From Marinobacter sp. 2_MG-2023 (lineage in GTDB: Bacteria; Pseudomonadota; Gammaproteobacteria; Pseudomonadales; Oleiphilaceae), in assembly GCF_030546935.1 (NCBI RefSeq), contig NZ_JAUOPH010000003.1, positions 186,001-250,000 on the forward strand: a DNA stretch of 64,000 nucleotides. Reading direction: 5' to 3'. The notes under the pieces were generated by a model, which saw nothing but the letters and a program-made list of their open reading frames with translations, ran no database searches and was not told where the DNA came from. Made by a program: the position numbers and the translations under genes. Shown piece after piece: positions 26,477 through 37,615 of the stretch. Each line of letters opens with the position of its first letter. The first letter of the stretch is position 1.

Positions 26477-28429
26477 GTGCCACTGTTAACGCTGGACTCG
26501 ATTTCCCTGGCCTTCGGGATGCACCCTCTGCTGGATCAGGCGTCTCTCAATATCGATGCCGGAGAGCGTGTGTGTCTTCTGGGCAGGAATGGTGAAGGTA
26601 AATCAACCCTGCTCAAAATCGTCAGTGGTGAAGTTCTGCCGGATGGTGGGAAAGTGCGCCTTGAGGATGGTGCTGTTCTGGCGGTTCTGCCACAGAACCT
26701 TCCCTCTGACGATTCGAGAACGGCGTACGAGGTCGTATCCGGTGCATTTCCTGAAACAGGCCAGCTCCTGGCGGAATTTCACACGCTTACACAATCTGCA
26801 GACGAGGCAAGCCTTGATCGTATGATGAAGGTTCAGGAGCGCCTTGAGGCCCTTGATGGCTGGCGTCTTGATCAGAAGGTGACAGCAGTGCTGGCACAAT
26901 ATGGAATAGACCCGGACCAGCGGCTCAATACACTTTCTGGCGGCTGGCAGCGTCGAGTATTGTTGGCTCGTGCACTCGTAGGTGAGCCGGATATTCTGTT
27001 GCTGGATGAGCCCACCAACCATCTTGATGTGCCGGCGATTGCCTGGCTTGAGGAAGCGCTTGGTGCGTTTCGTGGCGCAATGCTGTTTGTCAGCCATGAC
27101 CGGGCATTCATAAGGCGCATGGCAACCCGCGTTGTGGAGCTGGATCGCGGTAAACTGATCAGTTTTGCTTCTACTTATGACCGCTATCTGGAGCTCAAGG
27201 AAAAAGCCCTTGAAGAGGAAGAGCGGGAAAACGCTCTTTTCGACAAACGTCTGAAGCAAGAAGAAGCCTGGATTCGCCAGGGCATCAAAGCGCGCCGTAC
27301 CCGCAATATGGGCCGGGTGAGGGCGCTTAAGGCAATGCGGGAAGAGCACCGTCAGCGCCGAGTGCGCGGTGGAACAGCAACCTTTGCAGTGGAAGATGCG
27401 GCCCGTTCAGGTAAGCTCGTGGTCGAGACTGTTGATGCTGGTTTTGCGTATCCCGACGGAACCCCGATTATCCGGGATATGAATCTTACTGTGCTTCGGG
27501 GCGACAAGATCGGCCTTGTGGGAGAAAACGGCACAGGTAAGACCACCTTGGTGCGTTTGCTTCTTGGAGATCTTGAGCCAACAGAAGGTGTCATCCGTCT
27601 CGGCACAAACCTCAAAGTTGCCTATTTTGATCAGCTTCGTGGAGAGTTGGACCTGAGTCGCAATGCCCTTGATAACCTGTCTGAAGGCCGGGAATTTATT
27701 GACATCAATGGCCAGAGTAAGCATGTCCTCGGGTATTTGCAGGAATTCCTGTTCGCGCCAGAGCGGGCTCGCTCACCCGTGAGGGTGTTTTCCGGAGGCG
27801 AGCGAGCCAGGCTTTTGTTGGCCAAACTATTCAGTAAACCCGCGAACATTCTGGTGCTCGATGAGCCAACCAACGATCTGGATGTCGAGACTCTGGAATT
27901 GCTCGAAGAGCAGCTTGCCGAGTTTGCCGGCACTGTAATCGTTATCAGTCACGATCGTGAGTTTCTGGATAATGTGGTTACTGAGACCGTTTTTCTCGAT
28001 GGGTCAGGAAAGGTGCGTGAGTATGTCGGCGGCTACAGCGACTGGCGTCGCCAGGGCGGCCGTTTCCCGGCCGAGGCCAATGGTGCTCGCCCTGATCGTC
28101 ATGACAAGGCTGCGAAGTCTGGTAAACAGAGTGGCTCGTCTGCAAACGAGGCGCAGAGTGTGTCTGCCTCTCAGGGTGGGGTGGCGAACAAATCCAAAAC
28201 AGCGAAGCTCAGCTATAAGCTGAAGCTTGAACTTGAGCAGCTCCCGGGCCAGATAGAAGCATTGGAGCTGGAAGTTGCCCGCATTCAGGAGCGTATTTCA
28301 GCAGCTGATTTTTACTCAGGCCCTTCCGATACGGTTGCAACTACGCTGCGTGAGTTGGAGGAGACTGAGGCTCGCCTGGAAAAAGTGATTGAGCGATGGA
28401 TGGAGCTTGAGGAGCAAGCGCTCAACTGA
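26477..28429 (+). CDS. uup: Uup, ABC-F ATPase
   Basis: A 650-residue soluble ATPase with two tandem ABC domains and no membrane segment. Walker A motifs are GRNGEGKST (near 37) and GENGTGKTT (near 350). Signatures are LSGGWQRR and FSGGERAR, and Walker B motifs are ILLLDEPTNHLDVPA and ILVLDEPTNDLDVET. A linker rich in Arg and Glu (about 235-300) separates the domains. A C-terminal coiled-coil with a DNA-binding character in E. coli Uup follows (about 575-650). ABC-F proteins act on the ribosome; Uup also affects transposon excision. GTG start. Confidence 0.95.
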   Translation: MPLLTLDSISLAFGMHPLLDQASLNIDAGERVCLLGRNGEGKSTLLKIVSGEVLPDGGKVRLEDGAVLAVLPQNLPSDDSRTAYEVVSGAFPETGQLLAEFHTLTQSADEASLDRMMKVQERLEALDGWRLDQKVTAVLAQYGIDPDQRLNTLSGGWQRRVLLARALVGEPDILLLDEPTNHLDVPAIAWLEEALGAFRGAMLFVSHDRAFIRRMATRVVELDRGKLISFASTYDRYLELKEKALEEEERENALFDKRLKQEEAWIRQGIKARRTRNMGRVRALKAMREEHRQRRVRGGTATFAVEDAARSGKLVVETVDAGFAYPDGTPIIRDMNLTVLRGDKIGLVGENGTGKTTLVRLLLGDLEPTEGVIRLGTNLKVAYFDQLRGELDLSRNALDNLSEGREFIDINGQSKHVLGYLQEFLFAPERARSPVRVFSGGERARLLLAKLFSKPANILVLDEPTNDLDVETLELLEEQLAEFAGTVIVISHDREFLDNVVTETVFLDGSGKVREYVGGYSDWRRQGGRFPAEANGARPDRHDKAAKSGKQSGSSANEAQSVSASQGGVANKSKTAKLSYKLKLELEQLPGQIEALELEVARIQERISAADFYSGPSDTVATTLRELEETEARLEKVIERWMELEEQALN

Positions 28430-28444
28430 GCTAGCTGGTGATAT

Positions 28445-28482
28445 AAAAAAGCCCGGAGCATGGTTTGCTCCGGGCTTTTTTA
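28445..28482. terminator. Bidirectional terminator between uup and the usp gene
   Basis: AAAAAAGCCCGGAGCA pairs with TGCTCCGGGCTTTTTT over a short TGGTT loop. T-runs flank the stem from both directions, between convergent genes. Confidence 0.93.
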
Positions 28483-28507
28483 TCATAGGGTATTCAGGCG
28501 TAGGGAG

Positions 28508-28939
28508 TCAGCGAATCCTAACGGCCAGAACGTCACATTCGGTTCCGTGCAATACGCCGTTGGCGGTTGAGCCAAGAAGGAGTTGAAAGCCTTTGCGGCC
28601 GTGGCTTCCCACAATCACCAAGTCGGCTTCCTGTTCCTTGACCAAACGATGTATCTCGGATTCTGGTCTGCCAACAGTCACAATCTGATTGGCGTTATCG
28701 ACACCATATTCATTGCCGTACGCGGCAAGCTGTTCCCGGGCCGCTTTATCGAGCTGATCCTGAAGTTCTGTAAGATCCATCGGGATATCACCACCGTAGG
28801 CGTAACCTACCGGCTCCACAACGTGTACCAGGACCAGATTGGCACCATGTGCTTCCCTCATGGCTCTGGCTTTTTCCAGAACCTGTGGCGCCTCTTCGGT
28901 AAGATCTATGGCAACAAGCAATTTCTTGTAAGCAGACAT
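28508..28939 (-). CDS. Universal stress protein (UspA family)
   Basis: A 143-residue single-domain Usp protein: MSAYKKLLVAIDLTEEAPQV at the start and VIVGSHGRKGFQLLLGSTAN near the end. The GxxG-9x-GS motif shows it belongs to the ATP-binding subclass. A frame extension to 28960 exists, but AAGGAGCTAGGG lies directly ahead of the ATG at 28939, which is chosen. Usp proteins are induced on growth arrest and stress; the specific role cannot be read from context. Confidence 0.93.
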   Translation of the reverse strand: MSAYKKLLVAIDLTEEAPQVLEKARAMREAHGANLVLVHVVEPVGYAYGGDIPMDLTELQDQLDKAAREQLAAYGNEYGVDNANQIVTVGRPESEIHRLVKEQEADLVIVGSHGRKGFQLLLGSTANGVLHGTECDVLAVRIR

Positions 28940-29013
28940 CCCTAGCTCCTTAGTGTTCAATCTTTCTTACAGCATAATACGAGAGTCCGGTTGGGGAAAG
29001 AGCTACCGGGTTC

Positions 29014-29829
29014 TCAGGCATTTTGCTGAAGCAAGCCGATAGCCATGGTCAGGCTTTCAAGAATGCGTTTCGAGTACCTGTCGATCACAAAGCCTACGTT
29101 GTTCTCGTTGTAATTGACGTAAGAGCCGCGGATGAATTGCCATTTTGCCTCGACGTCATCGAGTAGGACCTTCAGCTCGCCATCGCTCTTTCCTCCGACA
29201 ACCTTAGCCAGAAGTTGATCAAACTCCATTGCCTGTTCATCCAGAGGCTTTTCAGTGGATGAACCCTGAAAGGTCTGAGCTACGGATGAATTGGTGCGAA
29301 CAGAATATTTAGCCATCATCTGGGCGATCTTCACTGCGCTTAATCTTGCCGCTTCAACTCGTGGGTCAGTTTCCGTCTGGGAGTTTTCTTGGGCAACCTG
29401 GTAAAGTTCAGTTGCTGTATCGTTCATGATCAGCGCCTGATTGGCCATATCGGAGACAAGACGCAAGTCTGGGTACCCGGTATTACGCACGTCATTGATG
29501 TTGTCGCGCATCAGGGCCTTGAACTTGTCAAATTCGCTGTTAAGCCCTTCAATCTGTTCACCACTCAAGATGCCGCGTGTGTTTTTTGCGAGCAGATTCA
29601 TAGAGTCGTTGGCTGTGTTGATACCCGCTACTATCTCGTTCAGGGTGTCGTTGGTGCCACTACCAATAAATCGGTAGTAAGCATCCAGAGAAACGTAATT
29701 ACTGACACGAAAGCTGTGGAGTTGAGACAGAAAGTCGTCAGTGTCTTGTGCCTGGGCACTTATGGATGTGAGCATTAAAAGCAAGAGTGCAGAGACCAGG
29801 CAATGGGTCCGCAGGCGGATGGTTTTCAT
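29014..29829 (-). CDS. Exported protein of unknown function
   Basis: A 271-residue protein I do not recognise. It has a clear signal peptide, MKTIRLRTHCLVSALLLLML followed by TSISAQAQ, with likely cleavage after AQA. The mature part is acidic, predicted mostly helical, lacks cysteine and has no membrane segment, so a periplasmic location is inferred. Phrases such as FDKFKALMRDNINDVRNTGY and FIRGSYVNYNENNVGFVIDRY carry no motif I can name. The ATG at 29829 is chosen over an upstream in-frame start because GGAGAG lies 9 bases ahead and the signal peptide begins there. Its neighbour downstream is the usp gene, 74 bases away. Confidence 0.8.
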   Translation of the reverse strand: MKTIRLRTHCLVSALLLLMLTSISAQAQDTDDFLSQLHSFRVSNYVSLDAYYRFIGSGTNDTLNEIVAGINTANDSMNLLAKNTRGILSGEQIEGLNSEFDKFKALMRDNINDVRNTGYPDLRLVSDMANQALIMNDTATELYQVAQENSQTETDPRVEAARLSAVKIAQMMAKYSVRTNSSVAQTFQGSSTEKPLDEQAMEFDQLLAKVVGGKSDGELKVLLDDVEAKWQFIRGSYVNYNENNVGFVIDRYSKRILESLTMAIGLLQQNA

Positions 29830-30257
29830 CGGATGACTCTCCGTAATACGTTTATTATTGTGTACCAAAGTCGTAGTTGGAAGGTAAAGTAACTTCCCCG
29901 GCCAATCAAGCGGTTTTGATACTGCTGGCTCGTGGAAATGTAAATATCTTTGAAATTTGCACGATTAAGTTAAGGTATATTGTTTAAAGTAACACTTAAG
30001 CATCTGAAGTTAATAGATTTTACCTTTAGGGTGTATCGAAATTCAAAGCGGTTGGTGTGCGTTGATAAAGAAACGAATTGACAAACGTTCTGTTTTTTCT
30101 CATCGTGTGCCCTCACGATTCAAACGACTGTATGAATTTTTTGAGTCGATTAATCGGGCAGTGACCGAAATCTCGCTGCACAAAACCACTCTGGCGGATC
30201 GTCATCGAGACCTGCCAGAATTGGAAGCAGTTCCAAACACAGACTGGAGATCAGTTG
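29830..30257. other. AT-rich intergenic region upstream of fadB
   Basis: This 428-base gap separates the divergent exported-protein gene and fadB. It is more AT-rich than its surroundings. TATATT (29976-29981) and TTGACA (30079-30084) are present without good partners. CAAACGACTGTATG (30121-30134) is one base from an inverted repeat of the form CAAAC-N4-GTTTG, similar to PsrA-type sites that control fatty-acid oxidation in Pseudomonas. A TTG-started frame of 70 codons (30062-30274) runs through it into fadB but has no ribosome site. Confidence 0.4.
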
Positions 30258-32405
30258 ATGATTTACGAAGGTAAAGCCATCACGGTTAAAGAGATCGAAG
30301 GCGGGATAGCTCAGTTGGACTTCGACTTGCAGGGCGAGTCGGTAAACAAGTTCAACCGTCTTACTATTGAAGAGCTTCACGCCGCGACTGATGCATTAAA
30401 AGCACAGAAGAAACTCAAGGGTCTGGTTGTAACCAGCTCTAAAGACAGTTTCATCGTTGGTGCCGACATTACAGAGTTTACTGACCTGTTTGCCGGTTCC
30501 GAAGAAGATCTGATTGCCAACAACCTGAAAGCCAATGCGATTTTCAGTGCGGTTGAGGATCTTCCGTTCCCTACCGTTACAGCAATCAACGGCATTGCGC
30601 TGGGCGGCGGTTTTGAAATGTGCCTCGCAACCGATTACCGGGTTATGGCGCCCAAAGCGAAAGTTGGCCTGCCAGAAGTCAAGCTGGGCATTTTCCCGGG
30701 GTTTGGTGGCACTGTTCGTTTGTCCCGTCTGGTAGGCGTGGATAATGCGGTTGAGTGGATTTGTGGCGGTACTGAAAATCGCGCGGATGCAGCCCTCAAA
30801 ACCGGCGCTGTGGACGCAGTTGTCGAGCCGGCGAAACTGGTTGAAGCAGCTGTTGCAATTATTGATCAGTGCAACGAAGGCAAGCTGGATTACGAAGCGC
30901 GCCGTGAAGAGAAGAAAGGCAAGATCAAGCTGAACGCCATGGAAAGCATGATGGCGTTTGAGATTTCCAAAGCATTTGTTGGCGGTAAAGCCGGTAAAAA
31001 TTATCCTGCACCGGTGGAAGCGATCAAGGTAATGCAGAAGCATGCGGGCTTGACTCGTGACAAGGCCATCGAAGTAGAAGCGAAAGGTTTTGCCAAAATG
31101 GCAAAAACCAACGTTGCTGCTTGCCTTGTGGGCTTGTTCCTGAACGATCAGGAGCTGAAGAAGAAAGCCAAGGCGTGGGAAAAAGAAGCTTCGGAAGTGA
31201 AACTGGCTGCTGTATTGGGCGCCGGAATCATGGGTGGTGGTATTGCTTATCAGTCAGCACTGAAAGGCACGCCTATCATCATGAAAGACATCAACCAGGA
31301 CGGTATAGCTCTGGGCCTCAAAGAAGCCAAGAAGCAGCTGACCAAGCGTGTTGATAAAGGCCGCATGAATGCAGGGCAAATGGCTGATGTTCTCAATAGC
31401 ATCACTCCGACTCTGAATTACGGTGATTTCAAGAACGTAGACCTGGTTGTTGAAGCTGTTGTTGAGAATCCCAAGGTAAAAGACGCTGTTCTGCGTGAAG
31501 TTGAAGAGATGACCCGTGATGACGCCATTCTGACGTCTAACACATCAACCATCTCTATCGACCTGCTGGCCAAGAACCTCAAACGGCCTGAAAACTTCTG
31601 CGGTATGCACTTTTTCAACCCGGTGCCTATGATGCCGCTGGTTGAAGTTATCCGTGGCAAGAAAACAAGCGATCGCGCTATTGCAACAACCGTTGCTTAT
31701 GCAAAAGCAATGGGCAAGACCCCGATTGTTGTGAATGATTGCCCGGGCTTCCTGGTTAACCGTGTTCTGTTCCCGTACTTCGGTGGTTTTTCCGCTCTGG
31801 TCCGTGACGGTGCGGACTTCCAGAATATTGACAAAGTCATGGAGAAGTTCGGCTGGCCAATGGGCCCCGCGTACCTGCTTGACGTAGTTGGTATGGATAC
31901 TGCCAAGCACGCCAATGAAGTAATGGCTGACGGTTTCCCGGAACGTATGAAGGCCGACTACAAGTCAGCTGTTGAAGTGATGTTCGAGAATGATCGCTAC
32001 GGTCAGAAGAACGATAAAGGCTTCTACAAGTACGAACTGGATCGCAAGGGCAAGCAGAAGAAGGTTGTCGATGAAGACACCTACAAGCTGATTGAACCTG
32101 TTGTTCAGGGTAAGAACGATTTCAGTGATGAGGATATCATTGCTCGTATGATGATCCCTCTGTGCCTTGAAACTGTTCGCTGCCTGGAAGACGGCATTGT
32201 TGCAGACCCGGCTGATGCCGATATGGGTCTGATCTTCGGTATCGGCTTCCCGCCGTTCCGCGGAGGTGCGCTGCGCTATATCGATGATATGGGTGCAGAC
32301 AAGTTCGTCGAACTGGCAGACAAGTTTGCAGACCTCGGTCCCCTTTACCATTCGACCGAGAAGCTGCGCGAAATGGCCAAAACTGGCGAAAAGTTCTTTG
32401 GCTAA
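30258..32405 (+). CDS. fadB: FadB, fatty-acid oxidation complex alpha subunit
   Basis: A 715-residue multifunctional enzyme of beta-oxidation: enoyl-CoA hydratase and isomerase at the N-terminus (about 1-190) and 3-hydroxyacyl-CoA dehydrogenase after about 310. It starts [10 protein letters not shown] like Pseudomonas FaoA. Oxyanion-hole and catalytic segments are [11 protein letters not shown] and [19 protein letters not shown]. The NAD-binding motif is [19 protein letters not shown], with the catalytic His in [18 protein letters not shown]. The ATG at 30258 is used with GGAGA 7 bases ahead; a TTG directly before it is ignored. fadA follows at 33 bases. Confidence 0.98.
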   Translation: MIYEGKAITVKEIEGGIAQLDFDLQGESVNKFNRLTIEELHAATDALKAQKKLKGLVVTSSKDSFIVGADITEFTDLFAGSEEDLIANNLKANAIFSAVEDLPFPTVTAINGIALGGGFEMCLATDYRVMAPKAKVGLPEVKLGIFPGFGGTVRLSRLVGVDNAVEWICGGTENRADAALKTGAVDAVVEPAKLVEAAVAIIDQCNEGKLDYEARREEKKGKIKLNAMESMMAFEISKAFVGGKAGKNYPAPVEAIKVMQKHAGLTRDKAIEVEAKGFAKMAKTNVAACLVGLFLNDQELKKKAKAWEKEASEVKLAAVLGAGIMGGGIAYQSALKGTPIIMKDINQDGIALGLKEAKKQLTKRVDKGRMNAGQMADVLNSITPTLNYGDFKNVDLVVEAVVENPKVKDAVLREVEEMTRDDAILTSNTSTISIDLLAKNLKRPENFCGMHFFNPVPMMPLVEVIRGKKTSDRAIATTVAYAKAMGKTPIVVNDCPGFLVNRVLFPYFGGFSALVRDGADFQNIDKVMEKFGWPMGPAYLLDVVGMDTAKHANEVMADGFPERMKADYKSAVEVMFENDRYGQKNDKGFYKYELDRKGKQKKVVDEDTYKLIEPVVQGKNDFSDEDIIARMMIPLCLETVRCLEDGIVADPADADMGLIFGIGFPPFRGGALRYIDDMGADKFVELADKFADLGPLYHSTEKLREMAKTGEKFFG

Positions 32406-32411
32406 CCCTGA

Positions 32412-33614
<1,203 letters not shown>

Positions 33615-33647
33615 TCCGCTAGATGGACACGGTAACGCTTTCATGGA

Positions 33648-33673
33648 AGGCCCGGCTCGCGCCGGGCCTTTTT
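33648..33673 (+). terminator. Terminator after fadA
   Basis: AAGGCCCGGC pairs with GCCGGGCCTT over TCGC, followed by TTTTGCG. Confidence 0.9.
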
Positions 33674-33754
33674 GCGTTCAGGGTGGCCTAAGAGGGCGTT
33701 CCGAAAACGGGAAAAAAGCAGGATGGAAACAAAGAATGGGTTGTCTTGCTAATC

Positions 33755-33783
33755 CTGACACTGTAAAACAGTGAGCCTATACA
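33755..33783 (+). promoter_or_regulatory. Candidate topA promoter with palindromic spacer
   Basis: CTGACA (33755-33760) and TATACA (33778-33783) are 17 bases apart. The palindrome CACTG-TAAAA-CAGTG (33759-33773) occupies the spacer. The inferred transcript start lies about 95 bases before topA. Confidence 0.45.
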
Positions 33784-33885
33784 CAATGGCGGCTCCTATA
33801 GTTTTTCCAGCCGATTGATTTTACAGCGAGTTTACGGTCTGCTCATTTACTGACCGATTTATCGCCAAGGATACAGATCTCCGAT

Positions 33886-36525
33886 ATGGGTAAAAGTCTC
33901 GTAATTGTCGAGTCACCAGCGAAAGCGAAGACCATCAACAAGTATCTGGGCCCTGACTTCATTGTGAAGTCGAGCGTTGGGCACATTCGTGATCTTCCCG
34001 TTAGTGGCAGCGGATCCCAGTCTGACCCGAAGGAGCGCGCCAGACAGGCCGCGCTCACTCGCAAACTCAGCCCCGAAGACAAGGTTGCGCATAAAAAACG
34101 CAAGGCCCGGGAGCAGTTGGTTGCCCGTATGGGTGTAGACCCTGACAAAGACTGGAGCGCCCGTTACGAAGTTCTTCCGGGCAAGGAAAAAGTTGTCAGT
34201 GAGCTCAAACGACTCGCCAAGAATGCTGACCATATCTATCTCGCGACGGATCTTGACCGAGAGGGGGAGGCCATTGCATGGCATCTCCAACAGACCATTG
34301 GCGGTGAGCCAGAAAAATATCGTCGTGTGGTGTTTAACGAAATTACCAAGCGCGCCATTCAGGAAGCGTTCAAAGATCCAGGGCAGCTCGATACCAATCG
34401 TGTTAATGCCCAGCAGGCACGGCGCTTTCTTGACCGGGTTGTCGGTTACATGGTGTCGCCGCTGTTATGGGCTAAGCTTGCCCGAGGCCTGTCTGCGGGT
34501 CGTGTCCAGTCCGTTGCTGTGCGTTTGATTGCGGAGCGTGAGCGAGACATTCGTATATTCGTTCCAGAAGAATACTGGCAGTTGTTTGCCGGCCTTGGTG
34601 CCGAGAACAGTGCTCAACCTGTTCGTTTTGAGGTTACGCGGTATAACGATAAACCCTATCGCCCGATTAACGAACAGCAAAGTACTGAGCACGTAGAGCG
34701 CCTGAAATCCGGCAGCTTTAAAGTGGCCAAGCGGGAAGATAAGCCAACCAGATCCCGCCCTGGCGCTCCGTTTATTACATCGACGTTGCAGCAGGCGGCG
34801 AGTAATCGAATGGGGTTCAGCGTCAAGAAAACCATGATGCTGGCACAGCGGTTGTACGAAGCCGGTTATATCACCTACATGCGTACGGATTCGACGAACC
34901 TGAGCCAGGACGCCATCAATAGCTGCCGTGATTATATTCAGGACCAGTTCGGTGACCGGTATCTGCCTGAGAAGCCCAAACTTTATGGTAGTAAAGAGGG
35001 TGCTCAGGAGGCTCACGAAGCCATCCGTCCAACAGAAGTCACCCGTCAGTCCGCGGCTATCAGTGGCCTGGAGAAGGATGCGGAGAAACTTTACGAACTG
35101 ATCTGGCGTCAGTTCGTGGCGTGTCAGATGTCAGAAGCAGAGTTTCTCAGTACCTCGATCGTGGTTGCCAACGGTGATTACGAGCTGCGTACACGCGGCC
35201 GCATTATCAAATTTGATGGTTTCCTCAAGGTTGCCCCGCAATCGGCTAAAAAAGAAGAAGATGTGGCCCTGCCTGACATCAAGTTAGGGGAGGCGCTGAG
35301 CCTCGAAAAACTTGAGCCCAGTCAGCACTTCACTAAGCCGGCACCGCGTTATACTGAGGCTAGCCTGGTAAAAGAACTGGAAAAGCAGGGTATCGGTCGT
35401 CCATCAACTTATGCGTCGATCATCTCGACCATTCAGGATCGGGGCTATGTTCGCCTTCAGAACCGGCGCTTTTACGCTGAAAAAATGGGTGAGATTGTCA
35501 CCGAGCGTCTTTGTGAATCGTTTTCCAACCTGATGGATTTCGATTTTACCGCGAAGATGGAGGGCGATCTGGATCACATTGCCGAAGGTGATGTGGACTG
35601 GAAGAAGGTTCTTAACGATTTTTATGCGAGATTCCGTTCGCAGCTTGAATCTGCCGAGGGTGCAGACGGTGAGGGCGGTATGCGCCCGAATGATCCGACG
35701 GAAACCAGTATTCCGTGCCCCACGTGTGGACGCAATATGCAGATTCGGGTGGCCAGCACCGGTGTATTCCTGGGTTGTTCGGGCTATTCGCTACCGCCGA
35801 AGGAGCGTTGCAAAACCACCATTAACCTGGTTTCGGGTGATGAAGTTGTCAGTGCGGACGATGATGTGGAAGGCGAGGGTGAAACCCGCCTGCTGCGCAA
35901 GAAGCGGCGGTGTCCCATCTGTTCTACAGCCATGGATAGCTACCTTGTGGATGAAACCCACAAGCTCCACGTTTGCGGCAATAATCCTGATTGTTCCGGT
36001 TATGAGGTAGAAGAGGGTACGTTCCGCATAAAAGGATACGACGGGCCGACCCTGGAATGCGATAAATGCGGCTCCGAAATGCAGCTGAAAACAGGTCGAT
36101 TCGGCAAGTATTTCGGTTGTATGAGCGACACCTGTAAAAACACTCGTAAGCTTTTGAAGAACGGGGAGCCCGCGCCACCCAAAATGGACCCGGTACCAAT
36201 GCCTGAGCTGCAATGCCAGAAGGTGGATGACACCTATGTATTGCGTGATGGGGCATCCGGAATGTTTTTGGCGGCCAGTAAATTTCCGAAAAACCGTGAA
36301 ACCCGGCCGCCGCTCGTTATGGAGATCAAGCCGCACCGTAAGGAAATCGATCCGAAGCACGATTACCTGATGGAGGCACCTGAGCGTGATCCGGAGGGCA
36401 ATCCTACGGTCATTCGCTACAGTCGCAAGACCAAAGAACAGTATGTTATGTCGGAAAAAGACGGCAAAGCTACCGGCTGGTCTGCATGGTATGTGAATGG
36501 GAAGTGGCAGCCCCGCGAGAAATAA
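33886..36525 (+). CDS. topA: DNA topoisomerase I (TopA)
   Basis: An 879-residue type IA topoisomerase that relaxes negative supercoils. The N-terminal TOPRIM domain starts [19 protein letters not shown] and contains [15 protein letters not shown]. The catalytic tyrosine lies in [16 protein letters not shown] (near 330). The C-terminus has three zinc-finger-like four-cysteine modules: CPTCGRNM...[12 protein letters not shown] (about 607-645), CPICSTAM...CGNNPDC (about 675-705) and CDKCGSEM...CMSDTC (about 725-750). A further C-terminal DNA-binding region follows. Start ATG has only a distant AAGGA upstream. Confidence 0.97.
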   Translation: MGKSLVIVESPAKAKTINKYLGPDFIVKSSVGHIRDLPVSGSGSQSDPKERARQAALTRKLSPEDKVAHKKRKAREQLVARMGVDPDKDWSARYEVLPGKEKVVSELKRLAKNADHIYLATDLDREGEAIAWHLQQTIGGEPEKYRRVVFNEITKRAIQEAFKDPGQLDTNRVNAQQARRFLDRVVGYMVSPLLWAKLARGLSAGRVQSVAVRLIAERERDIRIFVPEEYWQLFAGLGAENSAQPVRFEVTRYNDKPYRPINEQQSTEHVERLKSGSFKVAKREDKPTRSRPGAPFITSTLQQAASNRMGFSVKKTMMLAQRLYEAGYITYMRTDSTNLSQDAINSCRDYIQDQFGDRYLPEKPKLYGSKEGAQEAHEAIRPTEVTRQSAAISGLEKDAEKLYELIWRQFVACQMSEAEFLSTSIVVANGDYELRTRGRIIKFDGFLKVAPQSAKKEEDVALPDIKLGEALSLEKLEPSQHFTKPAPRYTEASLVKELEKQGIGRPSTYASIISTIQDRGYVRLQNRRFYAEKMGEIVTERLCESFSNLMDFDFTAKMEGDLDHIAEGDVDWKKVLNDFYARFRSQLESAEGADGEGGMRPNDPTETSIPCPTCGRNMQIRVASTGVFLGCSGYSLPPKERCKTTINLVSGDEVVSADDDVEGEGETRLLRKKRRCPICSTAMDSYLVDETHKLHVCGNNPDCSGYEVEEGTFRIKGYDGPTLECDKCGSEMQLKTGRFGKYFGCMSDTCKNTRKLLKNGEPAPPKMDPVPMPELQCQKVDDTYVLRDGASGMFLAASKFPKNRETRPPLVMEIKPHRKEIDPKHDYLMEAPERDPEGNPTVIRYSRKTKEQYVMSEKDGKATGWSAWYVNGKWQPREK

Positions 36526-36549
36526 TCAGGGCAGAGTGCTCAAGATAAG

Positions 36550-36588
36550 AAAAGGGGTCAGAATGGTTGTTCTGACCCCTTTTTTATT
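36550..36588. terminator. Bidirectional terminator between topA and the dehydrogenase gene
   Basis: AAAAGGGGTCAGAA pairs with TTCTGACCCCTTTT over a short loop, followed by more T. The A-run on the left makes it usable in both directions between convergent genes. Confidence 0.93.
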
Positions 36589-36606
36589 TGGCAAATTTAT
36601 TTGCGC

Positions 36607-37479
36607 TTATCTGAATTTTCTCAGTCGTTGAATCAGTGAAGACGTGTCCCAGCGTTTACCACCCATCTCCTGAACATCACCATAGAATTGGTCTACCAGT
36701 GCCGTAACCGGCAGTGAGGCGTTGATTTTACGCGCTTCGTCCAGGCAAATCCCCAGATCCTTACGCATCCAGTCGACGGCAAACCCATGATCAAATTCAC
36801 CGTCAATCATGGTTCCTGATCGATTTTCCATCTGCCAGGACTGGGCGGCTCCTTTAGAGATTACATCGACAACCTTCTTGACGTCGAGGTTTGCCTGTTC
36901 GGCGAAGTGCAGTGCTTCAGATAGCCCTTGAACCAGGCCTGCAATGGCAATTTGGTTGACCATTTTGGTTTTCTGGCCACTGCCAGCCGGGCCCATCAGA
37001 TTGAGGGCTTTGGAATAATGCTGGAGCAAGGGTTCGGCTTTGGCGTAATCCGGTTCAGATCCGCCGCACATTATGGTGAGCTGTCCATTTTGCGCGCCTT
37101 GCTGGCCCCCTGACACAGGTGCGTCAATAAATGCCATGCCGGCTTTCTGAGCCGAATTGGCGAGTCTTTCGGCTACTCCGGCTGATGCGGTTGTGTGATC
37201 AACCAGAATGGCTCCAGAGCGCGCATGCGCCAGAATGCCGTCCTCACCTTCATAAACCGCAATGAGATCTTTGTCTGCGCCCACGCAGGTCATAACAAAA
37301 TCGGCCCCTTTAACGGCCTCTGCAATCGTTTGACAGGCGGTTCCCGGATATTCCTTTGCCCATTGTTCGCTTTTTTGTGCTGAGCGGTTCCATACGCGGA
37401 CGGTGAGGCCTGCTTTTGCAAGGTGGCCTGCCATCGGGTAGCCCATAACGCCAAGGCCGATAAAGGTTGCGGTAGTCAT
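36607..37479 (-). CDS. NAD(P)-dependent 3-hydroxyisobutyrate dehydrogenase-like enzyme
   Basis: A 290-residue beta-hydroxyacid dehydrogenase. The Rossmann motif is ATFIGLGVMGYPMAGHLAKAG, the substrate loop is IDAPVSGGQQGAQNGQLTIM, and the catalytic lysine lies in GSGQKTKMVNQ (about residue 170). The C-terminal helical domain ends with DTSSLIQRLRKF. The family covers 3-hydroxyisobutyrate, tartronate semialdehyde and succinic semialdehyde reductases; the substrate cannot be fixed from sequence alone, and no valine-degradation genes are next to it. A strong ribosome site, AGAGGAGACAGGA, precedes the ATG. Confidence 0.9.
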   Translation of the reverse strand: MTTATFIGLGVMGYPMAGHLAKAGLTVRVWNRSAQKSEQWAKEYPGTACQTIAEAVKGADFVMTCVGADKDLIAVYEGEDGILAHARSGAILVDHTTASAGVAERLANSAQKAGMAFIDAPVSGGQQGAQNGQLTIMCGGSEPDYAKAEPLLQHYSKALNLMGPAGSGQKTKMVNQIAIAGLVQGLSEALHFAEQANLDVKKVVDVISKGAAQSWQMENRSGTMIDGEFDHGFAVDWMRKDLGICLDEARKINASLPVTALVDQFYGDVQEMGGKRWDTSSLIQRLRKFR

Positions 37480-37562
37480 TCCTGTCTCCTCTTTGAGTTA
37501 TGGAGCTTAAGTTAGCACAGAGTTAAAGGGTTGCCTGAGCAAAAGCTGTATTTGTTGCGGAC

Positions 37563-37593
37563 GAAAAAAAAGGCCGCTGAGTCAGCGGCCTTT
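37563..37593 (-). terminator. Terminator of gltA
   Basis: On the reverse strand AAAGGCCGCT pairs with AGCGGCC TTT and is followed by a run of T (the A-run at 37564-37571 on the + strand). It lies 23 bases after the gltA stop. Confidence 0.9.
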
Positions 37594-37615
37594 GGGTTTT
37601 CAGGGCAGTCAGAAT

